A stretch of DNA of 64,000 bases from Nomia melanderi (lineage: Eukaryota; Arthropoda; Insecta; Hymenoptera; Halictidae): positions 21,854,784 to 21,918,783 of the forward strand of contig NC_135000.1 in the NCBI RefSeq assembly GCF_051020985.1. Reading direction: 5' to 3'. The position numbers and the translations under genes were made by a program. The notes below the pieces were generated by a model. The model saw only the letters and a list, made by a program, of their open reading frames with translations. It was not told where the DNA came from and did no database searches. Numbering within the stretch: position 1 is the first letter of the stretch; every line of letters starts with the position of its first letter. Shown one piece after another: positions 1 through 10,400 of the stretch.

Positions 1-2753
1 TGAAGTGGTAAACTCTTCGAAAAATCGCTGTAACAATGACAGCAGATTTAAACGAAAATAAGATCCCACGTCATAAATAATTCGAAATATCGTAATATTC
101 ACTATAATAAATAACACAACGAATCATTGAATGTACACCCACTTGTTTGCAGAACGCCCAATAAGATACACGAACCAACAGTTCCCAAAGGGTGACATTC
201 CTATAAATTAACTCATACCCTTGCGAAGCTACAGTTTCCTTTCTACCTCGGTACAATTACGTACGTTTCACCGTTATAACTCAACATTGTAGCAAATGAC
301 CCTACCGCCTAGAAGCAACTATGAAAACAAACTGGAAAAGAAAGAAACACCGTTCCTCCGAAAAGGTGGACTCCGGAAGAGGAAATTCCATTATAATCGT
401 GTCCGTCGAATAAACGCATTTCCTCCACGATTCGAACGGTACACATGTTCCCGAATAGCGTGCGCGTAGACAAGCGTGTTCGAGGTACAATACAAGCGTC
501 TCCCCTTCCACGTCTCGACAGACGCGACGGAAACCTTTCGTGGTTATTGAAAATCATACGAAAACCAATACGCCGGCCCACGCCCCCGCGTCTCGATACG
601 GATTTCCCTCTCTCCTGTTTTTTTTTTCTTCTCATTCTTTCGAGATGTTCGTCCACCTGGCGCGCACCTTCGTTCGCGATCCCGATCGCGTTGGTTACCA
701 TTCGAGTCCATCGGGCGGTCTCTTTCGGCCGCAATAATGGCGCTCCTCTTCTCGGCTGGAGCCTCGATCGCATTCGATCGAGTGTCTTCCCACGTACCTG
801 TGGTACCCGAAATCCATGTATAATGTGCGAACCGACAATGAGCCCGGGACCGAGGGTGGACGGACCTAACGGTACGATATCGTGTGTCAGTCGCTTCTCC
901 CTTCAGGCCGATCGGGAAAATCGTACGATTTCAATTTCGATGGAACGAGCTCCGGCTACGTTACACCGGATCACTTCGACGAGGTGCAGCGGGCTTTTGT
1001 GTAACTTAAAAGCGTGCTTCTGTAGACGCCGGGGTGAACTTGTGGGGTAGGTAGTCATTTTTGGAATATTCATTTTTTTTTATTAAGTTTGATCGGTTGT
1101 AGGCTGGAATTTTCTTCTTATAGATTACTTGGAATTTTACTGATATATTTTACTTTCAGTATTTTTGGTTTGTTCGGAGGGTGTCTATTATCTCAAATAG
1201 ATTTGAAGTTTATAGAAGTAACAATGAAAGAAATGTTGAAATATAATTTCATTTATGTGAGAAACAAGCGAATTTTAGCAGACATTTTTCGTTCAACGAA
1301 ATTAAAATGTAAATGAAGAGAAATTCTTACTAAACAAAAATGAAACAACTGAAAGTATTGAATACGAAACTAAAAAGGTACTTTTTCTATTATCTTTGAT
1401 TTAAATACAATTTTTCGTTTCACGAAAGTGACCGTACGTCGAAAAGGGAAACAACGAATCGAAAAGTAGAATTGCAATACAGTTTAGAGAGCGGGAGGCT
1501 GTCCTTGAGTGGCATCAACATAGTTGCATAATACAATCGTATTACACATCTTCCTCTAGTATTTAACGCGAATGAATGGTGTATCACGGCGATAACGTCG
1601 CTGGCACAATGAAGAATTTAATATCTACATGTTACCACTGTCCCGCTGATACTTTCTATTATTATGGAGTTCCGCGGAATGATGGACGCTATGCAATATC
1701 TCCAGTCCCACGCCCTTGCGCGTTTTCCGCTACAGATGTCACACGATATGGGGACAGAACGGCCGAAATAACATTGAATTTATAGCGGTACTGTCTATCA
1801 CTTTGCGTCGTTTGCTCGCGCGCTGTTTACCGCGGCGCGTTGTATCTGCGCTTTTAGCGAAAACATTTTCATTTCTAAAACATGTCGGAAGTGCGACGGC
1901 GTGTGTACGTACGCGATGCATCATAAAATACGGTCGTAACATCAAGAATATTTAAAAAAAAAAAGAGATCCATTGACTGCCGCTCATTGAAAATGAAAAC
2001 TCCAGGAACGAAATCGTGGAGTCGCGACAAAAGATAAATATTATGTACTTAATCTTCCAGTGCACCAATCGTTTAGGGAATTTGTCCGTAACTGGAACAC
2101 AGTTCCTTGCACTGCGTAAATATGGAGAAGATCACGTGCCGCGGAAAGATATTTAGATCGTTCGCTGTTTTATTAACGACGCCGCTTTTGAAGCGATTTA
2201 AAATTCCAAAATTCGCGCATGTGACTTGGGACTGATTTCGATTAATTCATGTATTGAATGTCGAAGATATATTCATTGATTTCGGTGGAACGCAGGTAGA
2301 AAATAGTTCTTACAAAAATATTTGACACGTATCTTCGTGATTAACCATTATTTATGTCGTAAGAGGGATATATTTCATAATTTGTGAGAAATGGGAGTGA
2401 GAAACGTATATAGTAACGGAAAAGGAATATTTAATTTCGCTTTAGAAGGGGATAAAATAATATTCCTATTCATTATATTCAACATAAAATGTTCACTACG
2501 AATCTGACTTCAATAGAAAGCAAGGGGTTAAGTATTATTTATTGTGCATTGTTCCCTATATTGAAATGTCGATTACCTATATTCCTTTCGGAAAAATATT
2601 GCCTTTATTTCATAATCAGTTACTCGACTGGTTGTAGTATGTATAAATATGTATAAACCGCTGTTGCCTTTAGTATTAACCATTTGCAAAACGAAACTTA
2701 CATCAACGTTACTTAATTCAATTATATTTTAACATGGTACATTAACCACACGT
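1..2753. other. Gene-free 5' stretch with one GC-rich pocket
   Basis: No gene is recognised. Positions 430-1050 are GC-rich and open in several frames on both strands. The rest is AT-rich with no repeats or family signatures that I can see. Confidence 0.5.
445..1050 (+). other. Unrecognised 201-codon open frame, doubtful
   Basis: A true ATG at 445 opens 201 codons ending at the stop near 1048. Composition is Arg/Ser/Pro-rich with a short hydrophobic patch around residues 58-66 that comes from a T-rich tract. No domain, signal peptide or family match is recognised. The antisense strand is also open for 154 codons over the same bases, as expected of CpG-rich DNA with few stops. I record it because it is one of the longer ATG-initiated frames that is not simple repeat, but I consider it more likely chance or untranslated exon than a gene. 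Confidence 0.12.
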
Positions 2754-2940
2754 TTAACACTAGATTTACTGAACCCGTCAATTTCACGGATATTGAATTT
2801 TTTAAACATTATTTACTAACAGTTTATTGCAATACTCTGATTTTGAAGTTACAATTTTCGCGATTTGTATAAACGAACACGTGGTTTTCTAGGAACAATA
2901 GAATAAAGTGTAGTATGAACGTCCGTAAATCTAGTGTTAA
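2754..2940. mobile_element. piggyBac-like MITE, 187 bp, TTAA ends
   Basis: The element starts TTAACACTAGATTTACTGA and ends with the near-exact inverse (GTAAATCTAGTGTTAA), giving inverted terminal repeats of about 16-20 bp with TTAA at each outer edge. TTAA target duplication is the signature of piggyBac-type transposition. The inside is AT-rich and non-coding, so this is a non-autonomous copy mobilised in trans. Related single ends occur at 40628 and 57088. Confidence 0.8.
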
Positions 2941-3500
2941 GGACATGTAGGAAACGCTAAAGATACACATGACAAATATAATTATAATATTATACACAAC
3001 TGTATTAGAAATTATTGAGGTACTTAATCATTAGAATAAAATGCTCGTCTACACAGGACGACAAGACGTTAGACATAAATTAAAGTCCATAAATCCTGGT
3101 GACAAAACCATGACAGCATAAAATCCTCAAGACCGTCCAATTTCGTCAGTTCCATCCCACTCAATTACCGCGTCACCAGTCACGTCTCTAAATGACCGAA
3201 GGAACGGTACCCATTCCGTGCAACGATCTCCAGCACGTAAGAATGAGTGGTCCCCGGCGCGCTCTTTTGCATTCCTGTCGAGGAGGTCGCGCGCCGGTTC
3301 CGCGTCCGCGCGTTCATTCAGCCCGTGGAACGGCCGAACTTCTTTTATATTCGACGCGGCCGTCGGACTTCTGATCAGCGTTAACGGTCGCGGACCTCGT
3401 CAGATAGGTGTTCCTAAGCTTCGATTGAAGGTACGTTGACAGAACCTCAGAGCATCTAATCAGAGATGGGGCGAAATTTAGAAACTCAGTAGAACGTCGA

Positions 3501-3660
3501 TTAACACGTTGATCCCCACGGTAGTCACCGATGACCGCAGCTACTAATATGTTTGAAGACAATAAATAACACTAATAACCAGTACCATTTGCCTTCCTTA
3601 CGAAAGAACAAGTAATATTAGATAAAATACTCAGAATTCTCGTGGCAGTCAACGTGTTAA
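3501..3660. mobile_element. Second TTAA-ended MITE, 160 bp
   Basis: The left end reads TTAACACGTTGATCCCCACG and the right end, inverted, reads TTAACACGTTGACTGCCACG, so 17 of the 20 terminal bases pair. TTAA borders both ends. It shares the TTAACAC start with the element at 2754 but diverges right after, so it is a separate family. No coding sequence. Similar single ends lie at 10677-10690 and 12286. Confidence 0.78.
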
Positions 3661-5741
3661 CCGAGTCGCCATTTTTCGCGGTCTAGATTCTCCAGAATCT
3701 TAATTAAATTAGAATTTAATGATTATATCGTTATAGAGTACCTGAGAATATATACTGTTCCTGATAGAAAGGTGTTAATCCTATTACAAGCTTCCTTACT
3801 TTTCTTATCTTCTTTTATTCCTTTAAACTTCCGGCGTTTCTTTCCTTCAGCTCTATTAGCCGATTCTCAAACCCAACCGTTTGTTGTGTCGCTATCCGAG
3901 TCTTCGCCTATCACGCTCCTTTGTTGTCACTTTCGGCCGACGCACCTTACTCTATCTTTCTCTCTTCTATCATTCCCTCGTCTAACGTACTTACTGTCAG
4001 CTTCGCGATGAAGACTTCCAGATTAATCGAATAAAAACTATTTAGCTATCATCCATTTACTATCTTCAAAGTAAAGCGCTTACAATGGAATAGAACATTT
4101 CTTCGCGTTTCATCTGAATGATTAATAGTAACAAGCTACACGTGCTCAGGTTAAATTACATAATACTCGATCAAAGGATTAAGAAGGCGTACACCTTTGA
4201 TTAGGCCCGCGTTCCATTCAGGTGCCTTCTTTCCACGAGCGCGTACCGCACGACGCGAGTAGGCGTCATCCCTCGCCGATCGATCCCGTTCTAAGATCGA
4301 TCGGTCGTCGGCGAGTGCGTGCGCCGCGCACGCCGAGAGCCGCGTCGCTGGGAAAGCGGTTAACGCGGTGCGAAAATACTCGACAATTGAAACCAATCAG
4401 CCATTAGCGTTCGAGAGGAACTTCCCTGGAAACTTTTACGCCCGGGCTTCCCCCGTCTCGCCGTGTTCCGGATCAACGTTTGCCGAACGAGGCGCGGCCT
4501 TCCCCCGCGACACGCCGTTAAGAGGGAAGTTTCCCGACGGGTGAAGTTTCGCGATGGGAAAAGTCATCGTTGATTAACACCAGGCCACCGGCGTCTGGAG
4601 GCGAGCATCCATTCAAAACGAAGAGGATCTACAGCGGGCAGCGTCGATTTCAGCCGGCTTTGAGCAACGAACAGGAAATTTATCTCGCAGGGTGTAATTT
4701 CTTCTTCTCGTTCTTAGGGGAAAGCGCGCGATTAACCAACGGCAACATCCTGCGCAAGCAATGACGCGTGAAGGGTCTATTTACACCGGGAGTATTTGCA
4801 TTTACAGCTGAAAGCCAGACTTTCCACTTTCCAGCGTCATTTTTCAGGTCTTTCTTCCGCGTTAAAGAGCTCCGCGCGTTCTACCCGGCGTCATCGTAAA
4901 AAACTGCGAGCTACGGGGCTGGGGGCGGGGATGAAAAAAATACTTCGCGAGCGTTTACATTCGTCCGATGTTAACTTCACGGTAAATTATAATTCTGGAG
5001 AAGTATGGGCGAGGTATGTCCTCATTGCATGCCACGCCAAGCAATTTCATTCATTCCCCTTTTACTCCTTCCGCTACCCCGCGTCGTCCCGCGTCTGCCT
5101 TCTTCTAAAGAGGCGAACTTGTATAATATTCAGACTGAACTTTCCTATTTATCGTATATATATATATACGTATACATATATATTTGTGTATACCGGCTGG
5201 TTATTCAGCTTTCCCCCATTTTCTTCACCGCGAAGTCGTTGGAAGTAACTTCCACCGTTGTCGGGGGTAATTCGTGATATCGGGGGGGATGGAAATTTAT
5301 CGTGTCTCCAGAATGATTTACGTTTCTTCGGGATTCTTTCGCTCGTAGGAAATATTGAATGTGGCGTTTTCTGTTTTATGAATATACACGTGCGCGTGGA
5401 AATTCAGTGAACCTGGGAAAATTGCAAGGGAAATAATTGTGTTTTAAATAATTTCTAAGGTTAGTGTTGTGAGAAGATTATAACAAATGTTTGATGCAGA
5501 AATTCAAAAAATCAATGGAGTTATAACATTTTGCGTGAAGCTATCCACGAACATTAGCATAAGTGTCTGATAACTTTGTCTGAATGGCAGCAATCAATTA
5601 GTTAGTATGAAAACGTCAATGTAATTTTCAAAAAGGTGGAATAAATTTCTGCATAATTGTGCGCGAACACGAACAATAACCTGTTAATTTTATTTAAATT
5701 TTTAGTAGTGCGATATGAATCTAATAACGTTAGACCGAAGA

Positions 5742-5754
5742 GGGTGAGTGACCT
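5742..5754 (+). promoter_or_regulatory. IR1 ecdysone-element-like site
   Basis: GGGTGAGTGACCT is an inverted repeat with one-base spacing. The right half (TGACCT) is a perfect nuclear-receptor half-site; the left half (GGGTGA) departs from AGGTCA at two positions. EcR/USP prefers IR1 sites of this form. It lies 18 kb upstream of the HR3 start, and function is inference only. Confidence 0.3.
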
Positions 5755-8344
5755 ACCCGAACGTGACCCTGTTTATACGAAAGCTCACCCTTTTCTTTCC
5801 TCAAACCGCATCACGTTCTCCTGCGAGAAGCCTCTTCGCGATTCCATGCATTTCTCCTCTACTCCTAGGATCCCCCTTTTCACGTTCCTTGCCGAGTCAC
5901 TTTTTCTCAAATTTCGCGAGCCGTTCCTCTGTCTCTTCATCCCCTCGACAAATTTTACATCCCCATTCTTGTGATATCAATTTCCCTTTAACCATTTCAC
6001 AGACTTCAAACAGGAGTCCTTATAAAACTTACAATGTACCACTGATTTACTCAGGATTAGGTTTGTCAAGTGAAAAGCGTCGACAGTCGTTTTATTTTTG
6101 TCAACAAGGGTGGCTTCTTTCCAATGGCGTTCAACGTTTACAATATTTTCGTGTCGACATATGAATTATTCGGAAAATTGGATATTTTTTTAAATCTTTC
6201 GTGGAACGAAGACTTTATTGCGCACTGTCGTAAACTTAATTTTTACAACCCCAAAACACGCTTAGAGGGATTGGGATGGATGCTGGAGAGACACGGTGGG
6301 ACCTGCCTCAATATGGGTCGATTTAGAATAATTCTTGTCTCCCTTTGTGTCGCGCGTCACGTTCTTCACTTATTCGAAAGTTCGTGCTTCCGTTTTCTCC
6401 CCGTTTCTCGTGCACCCCTGCGTGCTACCACACTTGTAAATTCTTTCCTACGCGCCGCTATGTGTCGCCTCACTTGTTTCGCTTTAAACGGTACCGAAGC
6501 TTTCTTAATATCGTTCGTGGAGGAAAAATGCTCCTATAAAGTGAACTGCGAAATTTTTAATCAATTTTGATACGGAGGATTTATATATTTACACAATAAA
6601 TTTAAACTTGAAATATTATTGAAAATATTATAGAAAATAGAAGCAGGTTTAATAGTATAAGATAATTATACTATTTTGATTTCATTACTTTATTGAAATA
6701 GTCATGTTAAATAATTGGATAGCAATTTTTGTCTTTTTATGGATACTAAAAGATACTGTTCCATTAAACTGTTCCTTATTGTAAACTGTTTGTAGTTTTT
6801 ATACTTTCTGCTGCAGTATTTCTACATTCTGAATGTATAAAGAATTTCCTTATTTTTACTTGGTGCTTTCATACTTGGATATTTTGTAATATGAGAAGAT
6901 GCATCTGCAAAGTGCTCCCTTCAATTCCGCATATTTTTCAATGGAAATTCTGCATTGTATCGAGGGTTTCTGCAATTTTTTAGAATGTTAAATAAAAGAA
7001 ATTGGAAGGAAACGAGATATTATTTTACCGAGTCACTGTTTTTCTAAAGTAATAAACCATGAAGATATGGTATTCTTTTTTCAAAAGAACAAGTTAATTG
7101 CAAGATTGAAAAGAAGCGAATCCAGCGAAACCTTTCCCCTCGACAATGCTTATTACCATGGCCAAATTGAAATATCTAGTCCATCCGCATTTTCCACAGT
7201 AAGTTACAATTTACGTATACAAAATCTCAAAAGACCATCTCAACGTTCCACAAAGAAAAATCCACGAAAGCGTCTCAAACCCCGAATAAATAATATCTCC
7301 AAAAATCCGCAGAAATCAACGACAGCAACGTTCAAAGACCCAAAAATTTCACGATCAATAATCCCCAAAACCTACCGCCAAATGTTTCACCCCTAATTCC
7401 AACAGCTACTCTCGCCCCCTCAAAATCGTCAGTTACAAATCCGCGACGAAAAGGTACGCGTCAAAAAAATTTTTAAACACTACATCACACCAAAATCTCT
7501 CTCTTTCTCTTACTCTCTCTCTTTAAAAAGAAAAAAAAATTAAAAACTAACACGACGCGCTCTCGTGGACGCAATCCGCCACCGAAAAACACCCGAAAAA
7601 AAATGTCGAACCAGTGACGTCACGACGAACCACCGGAGACTAGCCATCGGGTCTCCGGTCACGCCAGCAAACAGCGAAACTTCAGCGATCACATGGGCGA
7701 GAAAGGAGGACAGGGGGACGACCTACAGCAACCCTTTCCTGTTTACAACAATCATCCCGGCCGCAAGTGTTCCCACCGTGTCCGCGACTCCGAGAATCAA
7801 CCCCCGTTCACCATCTCTTTTTTTTCTCTCCGTCGTTTCATCCCTTCCATCGTCAACGTTTCTTAAGGACAGATAGCCACACACACACAAGCACACACAC
7901 GCATCAACACATAGACACAAGTACACACAAATATACACACGGACACGCGATTTCCCCCGTATCACCTCTTTCTTTCTCTCGTCCTCCCCAGTCCCTTTCG
8001 ATCCGACCCTCCTCCCTCCTCTCGGTGTCACCCTATCGCGTCCCGCCACCCCACTCCGGCTAACCCTCTCCTCGCGAGGCCCTCCTCGGTCTGGCTGCGC
8101 TCGCGCCTTCCTTCTCCCGCGACGGGTTCTCGCTCCCTTCGGAAAGCGGATCGGAGGGAGAGAAACGTTGCTCGAGGATCGGAGCGAGAGGGCGATAGGC
8201 GAGTTTCCACGGTGGGGCTGGCTCTCTCCGGTCTTGCGCGGCGCGCACCAGTCAACCCGGAGCCACGGTAGCGCAAGTACTGTGCTCGTCACGTTGTTAA
8301 GGGACAAGCCGCTCGCATTCGGGATCACGCACGGATATCTATCT

Positions 8345-8345
8345 T

Positions 8346-8392
<47 letters not shown>

Positions 8393-8453
8393 TTCTCTCT
8401 ATCTCTCTCTCTCTCTATTTCACTCTCTCTCTCTCTCTTTCTCTCTCTGTCTT
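8345..8453. repeat. (CT)n microsatellite, imperfect, about 109 bp
   Basis: An almost pure CT-dinucleotide tract interrupted by TTT and AT. The complementary strand is a GAGA run. It ends 11 bases before the TATA-like TTTAAATA at 8464. Confidence 0.95.
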
Positions 8454-8463
8454 TTCGCCGGTC

Positions 8464-8471
8464 TTTAAATA
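8464..8471 (+). promoter_or_regulatory. TATA-like box after the CT tract
   Basis: TTTAAATA lies at the boundary between the CT microsatellite and a 1.8-kb CpG-rich stretch that looks like an untranslated leader. Spacing would put a start near 8495. Orientation and use are inferred. Confidence 0.25.
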
Positions 8472-10227
8472 ACGCTCGCGGGTAGCAAAGTGTTGTACCG
8501 CGCCGGAGCCGATGTGACACGCCGATCGTTCTACATCGGGAAGTTATCACGTCTACGCGGTATACACGTACACACATGTGAAGTACGCGTGACTCCGATC
8601 GTGGTGATTGAAAGATCGCGCTCGAGCACCGAATAAGAAGAAACGTCTCGACGTACCCAAAGGGGGGGTGTTTGAGAAAGTACACGTTATACCGGGGGTG
8701 TAAGATAGTCGCGAGTGGCAAGTGAGAAACGGAGGATTAACGCGAGGAAATCGGTTCGAGCGGTGTCGAATCGATGGCACGCGCGACCAAGGAGTCAACC
8801 CCGTCGCCGACTCGGTTCGATCGGTCCCTGAGCGATCCTCGCGCGTGGAGAGTCGCGGGGATGGGGTCGTGACTGTCCGCGACGTGTCAGTCGACGCCCC
8901 GCGAGCGAGCACGACCGCCGACTGCCGGTCACGGGACGGAAGATCGTTGACGGTCGCACCTGATCAGTGTTCAGCTTGCCGTTCACCGTTGATGAGCACC
9001 GGCGCTGTGCGTCAGGAACGAGGGAAAACAGTGACAGAGCAGCAGGATAAGGGTGGGGAAACGAAAAAGGAAGAAAAAGTATCGACGTTTGCTCCCCGTG
9101 GTGTGCGCTCACCCCCTCGCGTGGCCGAACGAGTCCGCTCGCGAGACAGAGAGAGAGAAGCGTGCAGGAACGAGGAGAGCGTGTGTACGGCCACGGTCCG
9201 GTACGCGGCCGCCGGTTCACCGAGTGAAAGTGAATGATGCGCCGGCCACCGCCGCACAGACGGTGTGGCTATTGTGACAGGGTTGCGTTTCTGTGATAGA
9301 GGATCCCTCTCATCCCCTAAGCGGCCGCCCGCGACTCAGTGCGCGCACCGACGACCAGCACGGAGTCAACCAACCGCTGGTGGGTTTGTGATCATACGTG
9401 TCTCCTTTTATTATACCTGCAGCTCGTCTTTATTTTCTTCCCTTTTTTCGTTTTATTATCTCCTTGCCCCCCACGTCGGTCTTCCTCGTTTTTCGCTTTT
9501 CGTATCAACGTTCCGCTCGGTTCTGACGACAATAAACGGCGATCGTTTTTTCCCCACTCCCCGCTCGACGGATCGCTCGGCCGGTTACACTATGTAGGCC
9601 TCGTCAGAAGAAGGTTCGTCGTTTCGTTTGGAACTTTTTCGTGGTATCTAGGACAGGGTGATCGAGATGCGGCGAGACGTTTTGGATCGTATTTTTAGCG
9701 CCAATTACATTCGCGGGCTAATGATTCAGGATGATCGGAGAAGCTGTTAGTAGCGTCTTCGAGAGTTATACGATGTCGAACGTTTTCGATCGGAGCGGAG
9801 ACCGTTCTTCGGTGTGTATGCGTACGGGATCAGTGCCTGGCTCGTTAGTTTGGCATTGGCGGAGGGTTGGAGAAATGGTACCCGGTGAAATTGAAGATTG
9901 CGATCTCTTTTAGCTTGCCCGGGAAGAGGACGTTTCTCGTGCCCTCTTTCCGTGCTACACGGTTTTTCTGCGTCTCTTCCCGACTTTTTTCTGTTTTCCT
10001 CTCGTTTTGTTGGTTCTCTACTTGTGTCTCGTTATTTATTTTCTTTTCAAGAACTCGGGTCGTCCTTTTCATCTAGCTGAATGTGTTCCCTGTTTTCTCT
10101 CGACGTTTCGCTCCCGCCGTCGCCGCCTTTTCGCCCGCGCCTCTCTCGCTCTTTCTCGCGCTCCGACGCTGTCTTTCGCCCACGCTACCATTTACCTCCC
10201 GGTTATGGATATTATTAAGTAATACCT

Positions 10228-10340
10228 ACGTTGCGCTCGCGCGCGCCGGCGAGTGATGCCGCTCGCATGTGTACGCGCGCGTGCATACGGTACCGCTGCG
10301 TGTGCTCGGTGCGCGCGCACGCACACGCGTACCCGCCGGT
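10228..10340. repeat. Alternating purine-pyrimidine (CG/CA/TG) stretch
   Basis: Runs of CGCGCG, GTGTACGCGCGCGTGCATAC and GCGCGCGCACGCACACGCG follow one another, a composition prone to left-handed (Z) DNA. It closes the 7.5-10.4 kb CpG block. Confidence 0.7.
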
Positions 10341-10400
10341 GCACGCTGGTCGACGAGAAAGCGCGGGTTCTCATCTCCATTTTCCACGGGAAGACCCGCG

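Larger units (their letters stand above)
2941..7489. other. Gene-free stretch
   Basis: Apart from the MITE at 3501-3660 and small GC-rich pockets at 3190-3420, 4200-4560 and 4570-4900, I see no gene. A short TA/CA-alternating run lies at 5149-5190. The many open frames over 5000-6570 are short and unlike any family. Confidence 0.5.
7490..10400. promoter_or_regulatory. CpG-rich block, possible distal promoter and leader region
   Basis: A 2.9-kb GC- and CpG-rich block with CT-rich flanks (7494-7525 and 8345-8453), a full CRE palindrome (7615-7622), a TATA-like TTTAAATA at 8464-8471 right after the CT tract, and GA-rich stretches near 9060-9180. It is open in many frames on both strands but encodes nothing recognisable. 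Its look is that of an insect promoter followed by a long untranslated exon. It could serve a distal HR3 transcript or an unrelated transcript; I cannot assign it. Confidence 0.35.

Noticed and set aside
7723..8721. 332-codon minus-strand open frame
   Set aside because: Its middle is Arg/Glu repeats from the antisense of the CT microsatellite, and the flanks are CpG-rich without family signatures.
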